A stretch of 64,000 nucleotides of DNA. Origin: Bolinopsis microptera (Eukaryota; Ctenophora; Tentaculata; Lobata; Bolinopsidae). The stretch's first letter is position 1. Each line of letters opens with the position of its first letter. The stretch covers positions 4,156,001-4,220,000 of the forward strand of contig NC_087077.1 of assembly GCF_026151205.1 (NCBI RefSeq), given 5' to 3'. Shown here one piece after another: positions 11,985 to 23,784 of this stretch. The position numbers and the translations under genes were made by a program. The notes under the pieces were generated by a model. The model had not been told where the DNA came from and ran no database searches. It worked only from the letters and a program-made list of their open reading frames with translations.

Positions 11985-14900
11985 ATGGTGAAGGGTAAAA
12001 ATAAATCCAAGTCAAAGTCAGGTCTGATGGTGCAGAAGAATGAACTAGGAGATGGGGGGTTTCTGGGGGTGCCGAGCAGAGCTCAGTAAGTACCACGTCC
12101 GTTCAATAACCACTAACCAGGTTAGGTTATGTTACTCAATTAAAGTGTGATTGTAGTGATTATAGTGATCATCTGAGTTATTTATTGAGTTACGAGTGCA
12201 CTTCCAGATCAAGAAGGGATCACTTTACTGCCTACGTCAATATTATTTCAAGCGTTCAATACACATTCCAGCTTTCGGTATATAGTTACACTACTATTTT
12301 GAACAGGTTGCCTTTAGTTTACTCTTTGTGTTATTTTAACGGGAAATGTCACGACCTCGAGGGAACTCAATAGATTCCAGCACTTCTGCTCTCCAGTAAT
12401 GAGTTATTGATTTTAACCAATATGGCATTTTTAGATGTATGAGCACTTATCATACATTTTAGCGATGCAAACATCTTTTTGAAGGTACAGTGTTTTGTCT
12501 TGCTCCAGTTTAACTCAATGACCCCTGTCATATAGTTTACCTGTAACAGTTCCACCAGGTCGGAAGTGAGTAATGTGGCTGGGACCACTATTGACGAGAA
12601 CCTGCTGGTTGAGTTTCTGGAGGATGACGGTATTGATGTCTCCACTGCTAAGTTCCTTCATGTGAGATTATGTTTTCAGTAAACCTACATTGTGTTGACC
12701 AATTTTATTGGTTTAAGAAACTACTTCTTTTGTTAGTTCTTCCCTCACTTTTCATAAGAGCGAAGTCTTGGTTTAAGGTAAATTTGACTGTTTATTTACT
12801 CATCTGCAATATAGGGTGATTCCTGTATAACCGTCCGAATACCCTCAGGGGCTGAACAAGAACGGACTGCGACCTCTACATGACCCCCGTTTTAAGGACA
12901 CTATTGATAAGATAAAGGCTCTGGGTCAGGACCCTGACAGCATACCTGAGGTCCTCAGCATGGAGGACTTTAAGAAGTGAGTTCCATCGAGAAACACTCG
13001 TGAAATTAAAATTTTGAAGGAAATGCTGATCAATAAATCGTAACAGTTAAAGTCATTTTAAAACAAAACTTCGCCCTTTTAAGCTTCGGTCCATTTAATC
13101 CCTAGCTCGATTAAAAAGATAAAAATATGGATAATCTCCCAACGAATATAAACGTTTTTTAAGAAAGATAAGTTTCTTTTTTGCAGGTGTCTATCATCGA
13201 ATATGGTGTTCATAACACAAGCTCTCTGTGGAAATTTGATCATCCCAAAATGGGGCGAGTTCTCAACCATAATCAAGGAGATTTTCGAAGAGTGCAGACC
13301 CTTAAAACAGGGCAAGGTTAAAACTGAGTTATTTTTTGGTTTCTCCCATTTCTGTTAGATAGCTTTAACTTATATCAAGCTTCTCAACTCATTTTCTCAT
13401 TTTACCACTAAAAACGTACAGGTGGCGGATCTCACACCGCAAATGGCTAAGGTTGACCCAGAAAAGTACGCGATATCAATTTGTACGACTGACGGACAAA
13501 GGCTGTCTTTCGGTGATTCCAAGTGTCCATTTCCTATACAGGACCTGAACCGAGTTCTGCTGTATGCTCTGACATGCACTGAGAAATCTGTGGACTATGT
13601 CCACGAGTAAGTTTCTGTGCACTTGCAGTACTATGAAGTTAATTAAATCAATACTATAATTTGACCTCACCAATCTTGAAAATGACGTTAACTTGACGGT
13701 ATATTTGCTCTACAGATACATAGGAAAGGAGCCGAGTGGCTCAGAAGGAGAGGCCCTGAACCTAAAGAACAAGAAACCCCACAACCCACTCCTTCTCACT
13801 GGTGGTCTGACACTAGCCTCCCTCTTGAAACCCAGTCTCTGCTTCTCTGAGAGATTTGAATACTTCTACAAGAAATGTGTACAGTAAGTCATTTGTCACA
13901 TTCCTTAAAATTCCTTGCGATTGAAACTTGTCGGATAACAATGAATAATCTCTAAGTAGTTCCTGGTACACCACGAAACTAAGATTTGGGTAGGATATAT
14001 GAGCTAGGAGAATCATTCCTTTAAAATTCCTTGCGATTTCATAGTCTGTACTCTGTAAACACAGACTATGAAAATTAGATCTTCGTACAAACTACATTCC
14101 ATATACCAGGAAATCTTTGTCGCATACATTTGAAAATGGGTACGTGACGAGACAGAATTATCGCAGTTTGGTGATTCGATAAACTATAGTTGTAATTATT
14201 CTACAGGTTCTGTGGGAAGGATACTGTCGGGTTCAACAATTCCCTAGCTCTCTCTCTGAAGGACCACTCTAACCGTCTGTACGCTATCGGGCACTACCTC
14301 CGAGAGAACGGGTGTTTCAACAAAGAGGCTAGCGTGAGTTTTATGGAAACACATAGATATCATGTTTAATTCTATAGATGTGGATTCTCGTGGGGAGGTG
14401 AGGTACATTTGTTTACTTTAATAGTAAGTACCCGCTCAGCAGAGGAGAGAGGTGATGCACATTTGTTTATTTTTAAGGATAAGAACCCGCTCAGCGACAG
14501 CAGAGGAAAGATGTGATGCATATTTTGTATTATGGAACGCTTGTATCGCTTGTAACTCCTTCTTGTTACCCCCTTTGAACTTTGAAGGTCACGAATTATT
14601 TTCTGAAAGAAAGCTTAAAAATAACCGAGAAATCGACTTAGTTAAAAATAACCGAGAAATCGACAGTTGTTGTTTACTCATTTTGATGACTGTTCTTGAC
14701 TTAAAATTGCACGAAAGAAAAGTCGATTTAACTAGGTTTCAGAACCTATAATCATTTCCCTATACCTCAAAATTGATATTTTATAGTTAGTACGAGCAAC
14801 AAGCAACATACATTTTGATCCTTATTCAGTTCCTAATATAGTTGATTTAGTCACTGGGTGAATTATAGTACAGCTTGGGAATCATGTAACCGAGCTAGAA

Positions 14901-17900
14901 GTACAAAAAGGGATAATATTAATTAAAAGGCGTTTGATTATACTAATATAATATGTTAAGTAAATATTAGTACAGTATTATTCATCAAATATAAATAATT
15001 TCAATATGCTATCGGATATTTAGCAATGGGGAATCGGTCAAGAGGTCGATCACATGACACAAGGGCGAAAGTTTCCTAAAACGATCACATGACCTAAATG
15101 TTGGACTAGTAATACTACAAAACCTGCAACATCACACAACTTACTTATAGCTATAGTTGTATAAATTATGAGTAAAGTTAGTTTTGAAGAGTGAGTTATG
15201 TTTTTTAATCAATGATTAATAATAGTCGTCACATAATGATGATAAAATTGATAAAACTTATTATACATTCAAATATCTGAAAATAGTTCACTCCTCGATC
15301 ATCACGTTCCTCAACATGTCAAGGAGCAGCTGAGAGTCACTAAATTAGGTGCGGATGCGGTGTGCGGGGCATCCCTATCCTAGATATTGTCCGAGGATGT
15401 TTTTCCGAAAGTCCAATTTTTGCATAATTTAATTTGTTAATCCGCGTAGTTTTGTTTTGTTGCAGTATTTTCCATCCGCTCTACATCGCTTCAATTTCTA
15501 CCGCTCTATCGCATGTAACTTAGAGTTTCCTTAAGATTCCTTCGAGTTGTAAAGACTAAATCTGGCGATTTACTCACTCTCGGTCCTTTTCGACCCGTTA
15601 CTCAGGCCCTTTAGGTGCCCCTAGAGTACATGGCCTCTTTCTTGAGACCGTTGACCTGCTCCATTTGGACTCTGATGAGTCAAGTGACTGGCAGTAACAC
15701 GAGAAACCCAGGCCACTTTCGTCCGGACATGGAAACCCAGGATTCCGACGTGACAGGCCCCTTTTTGAAACCCTTATAGGCCCACACAGCCCTATTATCA
15801 GGGAACCGTGACCAGGCCCATTTTTAGGGATCCCGCTTTTGAAACCCACGCGCGTTAGGCGTGAACTCACCGCGCGTATGTACTTGGTTATACCTGCAGC
15901 CCTTTTGTATCCCTGGTTAGGATTATTCGTTGTTCTCGGTTTTCATGTATAGTGGGCTTAATTGGATTGGTCAATTAGGTTTCAGTAAGAACTGAGAACA
16001 ATGCAAAAAGGTTCACATTTATGCGATCTCAGCAATCGGATAACTGATAGATCTCTAGCAATAGATGGCTTTCATCAAAATTAACTTGTCTCCTAGTCCA
16101 AGAACTACTACCTTTAGCACTTTTTTACTACCAACACTTGAATCTCGTATTCAGGTTCAACTGGTTGAGTAATGCTTACAATCAGTCAAACATACACCAT
16201 TATAAATGATAAAGCGGCGGTTAGTACGCTACAAATCTCCAAAGTCTCTCAGGTAAAGGAAATGATACTAAGCTACTCTCCAATTCCTAAAATTATAAAA
16301 AACTGCTCTTCGTCAAACATTTCGCAGCATTAAATTGTGGTAAAAAAATTTTCTGAGCACCAATACCGTACTAAATTTGACTTTATTTCATGGAACTTCG
16401 TTAACCAATATTTTTCGATTTTAATTAACACGCACTAATAAATGTGCTTGTGTAATTAAATAAGAGACATTGGTCTACTGAATCAGCCCGATACTTAACT
16501 AATATTGACTCTGGGCTTCCGTGGCAGCGACGGGCCATCCGTTTTCCAATTGAGGCAGCATCCGTAAAAAAATTATCTTGAGACATTACCTCGTCACCGT
16601 AGAGTGGACATATGTTTTCAAGTAATGACTTTTGGAACAAGGTCCAGATAGTTTTAGATCATACCACTTGCTGCACACGTCGGAAGGCCTTTGCGTAGCT
16701 GAGTTTCTTCACAGGTCGGCAGAGGTGGAGGTCAGCTTGGCGACAAACGAGGGTTGCAGTCGGTTCTGCAGCGCTTCAATTGTCCTAAACCGTCTCTAAA
16801 ATAACAGCATGTGGGGGACCGTTCATAGAGTCATGAGAGCAGATGTCCTGGAAACGAGTTTCCGAAGAGAACTTATAGGTCGTCCTGGTGATTAGTACTC
16901 AATCCACAGCACTTTATTGGTATGCCAATGCCGGTTCAACATGATCCCGCTCTAGGTGCTCCGCATTTATGTGTCACTACGGCATGACATTTTACGATAA
17001 ATGTCTTAGGGTGCTTCCTCTAAGCGAATTAGGCTGAAAATTTTACTACGGAGGAAATGGCTCGTCATTCGGGACTTTTTGCTGATCATGTCGAAGATCG
17101 GTAGGTTTCGGCTTGGTCCCAAGGACGAAGAACTATCTGTCAGGACAACTCCCAAAGTTGTTGTCCGGTCATGTTGAACGTGGAGTCGCTGTAGGTATTC
17201 CACGGGACTAGGGCCGCCCGTTTTTTTTTAAAACCTATGGCCTCGTCGAAGGACTCCAATGTTAATCATACATCTGCGGGTGGACAATCTGCCAAGGGTC
17301 CAGAAACTTTAGGTTTCTTTGTAGGGACCGTTACGGCCAGGTTGCATTCGTTCCAGAAAACTAGCGACCGGGGTTAGACGAACGTACGGTCAGGCGCTTG
17401 CGAAAAACTCTGTGAACTTGTTTTATTAATCACCGACTCCTCGCCAGATGGGATGCTCGGTAGTTGCCAGGTTCGATTTTATCGGTTTTCATTCTCATGG
17501 GTTTTTATTCTCTTGATGCATCCTGGATATGGTAGAGGTTGTACGTTTATGTGTATTAGGGTTGTACAGTAAAAAAATGGACCAATATTGAAACAGTCTG
17601 TATTGTTATAGCGATTTAATAGATAATAACTTGATACCGACATAAACTTGAACTATTAATCTCCATAGCAATATGAACTTCAGCTTTTGCTGTCATAATT
17701 ACACGTTATGTCTTCGTCTGCTTAGATTCCATTTAAAGGATTAACAGTTGACCTCAGCATTTGGTTTAACCTTACACAATCTGGTAAACGTCCGTGTCAA
17801 GTGAGCTTGACGTAGGTTCCCTGCCTGTGGTTGAAGGTACTCAGTTTATAATATGGAGTAAAAATCAATCACAATCTATCCAACATAAATTGGCTTCTAT

Positions 17901-20900
17901 TTTCCCAAAGATCTTGAAAATGGATTTCACTCGTGCAGTAATAACATATAATGTTAACAATAGCCGTAACTACAACGTGTACTCCCAACTCCAACATCAA
18001 AGGTAAAGATACATCTCACTATAGTCATGAAAACTGTCCCATCCCCTATAATCCCACTAAAATACCACTCGACCTCACGTGTTCTAAGTCGCAAAACACA
18101 TCACTCCGCACTCCACTAACTATTATCAAACTTTTCGGTGGATTGGTATAATTTATAATTGTAAGTTGAGATAACAAAAATAGTATCATAAATCTATCTT
18201 ACTTTTCATAAACTTCTTAAAAATATACTAGCATCGTTAAAACAATTTTATGACAAAAGTTTAATAAAGCAATCGCTGGATTAAAATCAAAATGTCTGGA
18301 TACAATATATGTCACAATAAAAGTAGACTGTTTTCTTAACTTAGTGCAATATTAATGCGAGAACAGTCACAAATGAGTTAATAACTCAATTCTCGGGATC
18401 TTAAGCTATATCCCAACGGGCGTAGACAGAAGGAGTTACAAGTTCACGTTCATTTCCAAGTTGATCGCAGCATTCCTGTAAGAAGTGAATTTAGATTGAA
18501 GTAAACTTTAACTGCCAGTCACACCCTCACATCGTTACTATCAATTAAGGTTTCCTAGCAAATGAATCTTTGGACATTTGGATTCGTGATTATTTCAGAT
18601 ACATGCAAGCAAACTTAACTTACCATTGAACTGACTCGAGAGCAGATATGGACTTTTGTCCACTCAGTTCTTAGACATCAGTGATGCGCTGGGTGATGGC
18701 GCAGCTTGGGGATCTGTCCGATGTCATGAGGGAGGGTCCCCGAGCAGTTCCCGAATTGTTCCTGATGAATGTGTGGGTGTGTGAACGTTACACGGAGTAT
18801 CATGTCGGAAGACAGTTTCAATACGGTTATACGATGTCCCTGAAAGATCGTTAGATTTTTATGACGACTATCAAGGCGTGGCCCTCTGTTCGTTGTTCCA
18901 TAGGTTGCTCTATCAACTTCACCCTTGAGTTTGGTTATGTCATGCCGAGTCGAACGTGTCATCGAGCGCTAATGTGGATCCTCAATTTAAATGTGTCACT
19001 GGAATTGATAGGACAAAACTCTATTCTTCGCAACATGTTCCTGTGGTTGTGTTCACCCATACAGATCTAGAAACAAAAGTGGCCTGGAAAAGATTATACT
19101 ACAGGTTTGGCGTTTTCTCAGTTTCGAAACGTTTATCCTGATAAGTGGTTGAAGTATACAGAGATGTCAATGTCAGTTATTGTATACTTTCAGAATTCTA
19201 TATAACCAAATATTTGAGACTGAAATGCGTTGCGCGAGAAATGTGCCTGTATATAAGCTGCGGTTACATGTCTGGAACTGTGGATATCCAATAAGTACCA
19301 ATCACGAGATTAAACGCGACACACCGTATTTCATTCTTTGTAGGTACAGCAAAAGATGCTATGCGGCTGATGGTTCATGGATTTATATGGGCTATAACTA
19401 TTCTTAGGACAACAGAGGTCCATGAATCTGGGTTTGTCTGCTGTCAGGAACCACACGTATACGCTAGAGGAGTGATTCATCCTGAAACGAGGACAGGCTG
19501 GACCTATGACTGAGTGTGGGAGTGCAAATGAATCACCAGTTAACATTTTGGTAGTTCAAAAACTACTGCCTGCTTTAATCTTATTATAACAGTGACACTA
19601 CTCACAACAAACCAAGGAGCTCGATGAAGTTCCTGACGACAATGTCAGATATACCCATTTTTTTGTGTGTGTCCAATGTCTGCGGAAGGAGTCAGAAGGG
19701 TTCTTTGAAATCTGTTGAGATTCTTGAGGACTGAAAAATAAATGTAGTTGTTACTTTTATGAGATTAATTACTTTAACATAATAACAAAGATTGCCGCCC
19801 GACCAGTTTTTTTATCGTTTATGCGGATGTGATTTACATTTTTACTATTTACTTATAGAATTTCAATGTTTAATCATATCAAGCTCTTATCATTCCTGTG
19901 CAGATTTAATTTGTAAAATTATACATTCTTATTTTCTGGGCCGCCAACCTGCTTGCAAATTTATTCTGTTTCAAATTGGCCTCGGTGAACTTAATTGTAT
20001 CTGTTAATTCAGAATTATTAGTAAAGGTGATACTAATCGTAAGTATTTTCAAGTCCAAAACTCGCGGCCCAAGTCCAAATTGGCGTATTGTATAGTAGTT
20101 AAATAATTAGAGTAACATACGAATGCTTTCTATACTTTTAAAACATCGCGCCGGTATTGTCTCAGATACACAGGTTTGACTTACGTTCTAGTTGATCAAT
20201 GTCAATCCTTCGCGCGTGCAGCACGTGTTGCATTGGTATACGGTGCGAAGACATATTATCCGCCACCACCGAGTCTCCGCTAAATCGTTTTTCTGCAAAT
20301 CCCACATTTTGACTTTCACTATTGCTTATTAAAAGATGTAAAAAAAAAACGAGAACCAATTATTTCGAAACCTTTTATTTTCGTCTCGTAATGGTAGTGA
20401 AATTATGAAACTTCAATTGATACGCACGCATTCGCAACTATTTAAATTGCTTTTTGTCTGAAGTAAGATCTTGATTTTGCTTTATACTATCCGCGGAACA
20501 GCAGGCGTGTCAACGCGACGCATTTTATAATACATACATTATGTTGGTGAACAGTTGAATGCGGCTGGGAAACTCAAATTTTATTTTAAGCTATAGATGC
20601 GCGGATTATTATCATTTCTGATATCATTCGAGTTGTTCTGTTTCAAAAATAATTACTATTCCATGAATAGTTTAAGTCCCGTTGTTGATAATTGTAGGTA
20701 CTAAGCTACGCAGACAATTTCCCGAGACAACATTTTTCTTCCATTGTTCGTCCCAAAAATTTTGGGAGGACAAAAAGGATTTCCGTGCAACGAATGAACA
20801 AGAGAATGTAACACAAGCCGTAAAGTAACCTATCGAGTTATCTTAACTAACTGGCAAAACGGCGAAACTGGATACACTTCGTCACGGTGATATATGCGCC

Positions 20901-23005
20901 CGAGGAACCCGCCGTCTTCTAAGCTCCGCAACAAACCACGAGAGAAGCATACCGCAAAATCATGTCAATCTAATGCCACTAATCTACGTCCACCAGTTTT
21001 TTCAACGGCTTGGCCGAGTATGTAGTCTGGATTGTGAATGTGGTTAAACAGTAATATGAAGGTTAGTTCATTATTTATAATATAATCTGTTATTAAGCAA
21101 TAAACTAAATTTTAAATATTCACAAGCAGTTTATATATTTAAAACACTTCTTTATTGGCAAAAGGTTTTTAAAAATAGACAGTTGCGAATTTAACATCAG
21201 GTTGTTACAGCATTGATTATCTTGGGGTGATTGCAATCTGAATGAGGGTGCTCACAATAACTAATGGGACTGATTAATGTGCTTATAGCTAGTTAAATTG
21301 ATTTCTCATGCAATATTAATGCAAGAACAGTCATCAAAATGAGTTTATGACAAGGTCGATTTCTCGGTTATTTTTAAGCTTTCTTTCAGAAAATTATTCG
21401 GGACCTTCAAAGGGGGTAACAAGAAGGAGTTACAAGCGTTACAAGCGTTCCATAATACAAAATGTGCATCACCTCTTTCCTCTGCCGAGCAGGTACTTAC
21501 TATTAAAGTAAACAAATGTGCCTCACCTCCCCACGAGGATCCACATCTTTACTTATAGCATAGTTGGCGTGATTATGTCTTTCCGCTAGACTACACCAGC
21601 TAAACTAACAAACCATTACAGGCTGACTCGTTAGAGCAGACAATGGAGCTGTTTATCCACTTCAGTGCTATAGACATGTCATGTGATGCTGCTTCTGTGA
21701 TGGCTGCCACCCTGGCATCTGGGGGGCTCTGTCCTATGACTGGGGAGAAGGTGGTGTACCCTGAAGCTGTGAGAAATTGTTTGAGCATGATGAACTGTTG
21801 TGGTGTTAACGATTACAGCGGAGAGTTCATGTTCGAGGTAAGACAGTTTTCCCCACAAGTACAATATACGTATGTTATCCCTATCTCATCTTTAGATAAG
21901 TTTATGACACTATCAAGGTGCACTGTCCGTCAGTATTCAGTAGTATTCCATAGTCTGCTCTTAGATTTATCTAAAACTTCATCCCTAGGTCGGACTACCA
22001 GCCAAGTCGAACGTGTCAGGAGCGCTAATTGTAGTGATCCCCAATGTGCTAGGAATGTGTATCTACTCGCCCAGACTTGATAGGAGCAGAAACTCCGTGA
22101 GGGGGGTTCAGTTCTGCAAGCTGTTCACTGATAGGTTCGTCTTCCACCAGTTCGACCCCACTGACAGATCCAGAAACAAAGTGGACCCTAGGAGAAAGGA
22201 TTTCCATGAAACCAAGGTTTGTGCGTTTTTCTCAGTGTTTTAAACATTTACTGATATAAGTTGGATAATAATTTGTTATATAGTAGTGTTGAAAGTATTA
22301 GTTTTAATACTTTCAACACTACTATATAACAAATAATTTGAGCCTGAAGATGGCGTTGACGCCGAAAATTTGCCCTTACTCCTAACTTCCTTGTTTCACT
22401 TGTCCTTGTCTCGTCCAACCGGATATTATCCAACTATCAGTATTTCAATCACGAGACTAATAAACAGCGAACTACTCCGTTATTTTAAACATTTCTTATG
22501 AATAAGATAGTACAGCAAAAGAACTCTAATGCGCCTGTATGTTCTTGTTTTCATTGGCTATAAACTATTTCATTTAGGACCAACAGAGTCTCATTCTGCT
22601 GTTTGCTGCTTACCAAGGAACCATGACCACACTATACCGCTACCTTAAAGAAGGAGTTAACTTCTCTTATCCTGACTACGATGGAAGGACTGCTCTTCAC
22701 CTGGCAGTTTGCGGAGGCTAGTAAAATAATCACTCCGTTAAACAATTATTCTGTTGTATTTCCAAAACAGTACTGCACTGCTATTCTGTTCATGTAAAAC
22801 AGTGACACTACTCAACAAACATTAACCTACAGGACAGCTCGATGTGGTCAAGTTCCTGATCGACAAATGTCACGTGGATATAAACCCAGTTGATAGATGG
22901 GAGAACACTCCTATAGACGATGCCTACAAGTACGGTCACCAGCAGATAGTTGTCTTTCTGCAGCGAAAGGGAGCTCAGAAGGGGGTTACAATCATGGGAA
23001 ACTGA
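11985..23005 (+). CDS. Glutaminase-family protein with ankyrin repeats, active site lost
   Basis: Eleven exons join in phase: 11985-12085, 12559-12661, 12849-12976, 13187-13316, 13422-13606, 13716-13883, 14207-14333, 21622-21837, 21989-22216, 22578-22716 and 22833-23005, giving 565 aa. The order matches animal GLS/GLS2: an N-terminal helical region ([11 protein letters not shown]), the beta-lactamase-like glutaminase domain (about 155-450, with [27 protein letters not shown] and PNVLGM), then ankyrin repeats (about 485-560, [10 protein letters not shown]). In GLS, a Ser-Lys dyad plus Tyr, Asn and Glu side chains convert glutamine to glutamate in mitochondria. Here every one is replaced: SxxK is D195-x-x-R198, and the residues matching human Y249, N335, E381, N388, Y414 and Y466 are L158, L243, L289, L296, F325 and N377. 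The fold is intact but activity is not expected. The start is lysine-rich and is not an obvious mitochondrial presequence. Confidence 0.9.
14384..14740 (+). repeat. Inverted repeat partner of 21310-21556
   Basis: Segments such as GTGGGGAGGTGAGGTACATT and TTATGGAACGCTTGTA recur as reverse complement at 21310-21556, so copies face each other across about 6.6 kb of the same intron. This copy has an internal duplication of the CCGCTCAGCAGAGGA part. A decayed third copy is at 18340-18480. Confidence 0.8.
14741..18659. other. Intron interior without a recognisable gene
   Basis: Mostly AT-rich, but 15570-15880 and 16490-17530 are clearly richer in GC and have coding-like texture without any intact frame. 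I could not assign them to a family. They may be decayed transposon or older duplicated exon DNA. Confidence 0.5.
18660..19740 (+). pseudogene. Decayed tandem copy of glutaminase-like exons 8-11
   Basis: Aligned by eye with 21620-23040. The exon 8 relic lies at about 18680-18810 (GATGGCGCAGCTTGGGGATC against GATGGCTGCCACCCTGGCATC-like sequence). The exon 9 relic is at about 18950-19105, including GAGTCGAACGTGTCATCGAG. The exon 10 relic is near 19407 (AGGACAACAGAG), and the exon 11 relic at 19595-19735, where even the ACTGAAAAATAAA 3' end remains. Frames are destroyed by indels and stops. The copy sits inside the intron between exons 7 and 8 of the parent gene, in the same orientation. Confidence 0.8.
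19741..20665 (+). repeat. Duplicated intergenic DNA and relic of the actin promoter/5'UTR
   Basis: This continues the pseudogene copy. TTTGTAAAATTATACATTCT matches the region after the real gene (about 23255). AATTATTTCG...TTTTATTTTCG matches 23645-23680. CAACGCGACGCATTTTATAA matches 24650-24672. ATATCATTCGAGTTGTTCTG...AATAATTACTATT matches the 60 bases just before the actin ATG. The actin coding start itself is gone (CCATGAATAG). Confidence 0.75.
20666..21309. other. Intron segment, nothing recognised
   Basis: No exon or repeat that I can support; AT-rich with a GC-richer patch at 20820-21010. Confidence 0.5.
21310..21556 (-). repeat. Inverted repeat partner of 14384-14740
   Basis: Reverse-complement match to 14384-14740 over most of its length. 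It ends about 65 bp before exon 8, so the pair brackets nearly the whole 7.3-kb intron. Confidence 0.8.
22271..22334. repeat. 30-bp perfect hairpin with GTTT loop
   Basis: Arms 22271-22300 and 22305-22334 are exact reverse complements (inner part GTTGAAAGTATTA). It is in the intron between exons 9 and 10 and will form a strong stem in the pre-mRNA. Confidence 0.9.
22717..22832 (+). other. GC-AG intron (non-canonical donor)
   Basis: Exon 10 must end GGA G to keep the ankyrin frame ([10 protein letters not shown] across the junction), and the next bases are GCTAGT. The acceptor CCTACAG is normal. The nearby GT (TA|GTAAAA) would create an in-frame stop. GC-AG introns are a known minor class. 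Confidence 0.65.
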
Positions 23006-23027
23006 TTGAAGTACTGAAGACTGAACA

Positions 23028-23033
23028 AATAAA
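23028..23033 (+). terminator. Polyadenylation signal AATAAA of the glutaminase-like gene
   Basis: The AATAAA hexamer lies 23 bases after the stop codon; a mutated equivalent is kept in the pseudogene copy near 19735. Confidence 0.7.
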
Positions 23034-23784
23034 ATTGTTAAGTTTGACTGACATTTATCATGAGACTTAACACTTAAGCTTTTAAGACATAATAAATTCA
23101 TAAAGATTCAGCACGCCATCCGTGAGCCTAGTATGGGGTAATTATTTAATTGATATTAATCGGTGTGTCTTTTACATTCTACTGACTTGACGTTGGATAG
23201 ATATTTTCAATTGTTTTATCATATGCATACTGTTTTATACAATCCGTGAGATTTAATTTGTAAAATTTAATCACAACTCTTTATTTTGTGATGCAGATTT
23301 AATATTGGCAGAATCCTGGAGTTTAACGTAAACGGGTGATACTCGTAATATATTTGTTCCAAAGTCCAAAGACTGTCGACGGTTCCAATACCAAAGTCCA
23401 ACTCGGCGTGCATTTTGGTCATAGGTAGGTTATAAACCTACAATCCTAGAGTCGAACATCGAATGTCTTCTCTATACTTTTAAAATCACGAAAAATCGTA
23501 CCGGTATTGTCCTCGATTAGCATTTTGCAGGTTGTGACTTTGGACTTGTGTTCTAGAATCTAGCAGATCCCACAGTTTTGTCACTTTGCGGTTAAAGTAG
23601 AATTAGACTGTAAAACTAAACCGAAACGGACGCAGAGCTTTGGCAATTATTTCGCAAAATCCTTTTAATTTTCGTACATCGTACTCGTAGTGCGAATCTT
23701 GTAAAAATCTAGTCAAATGATTCGCAGCAATTTTTTCCAACTAGTTTAAATTGTATTTTTGGTCTGAAAGTGAAAAGAGTCGTT

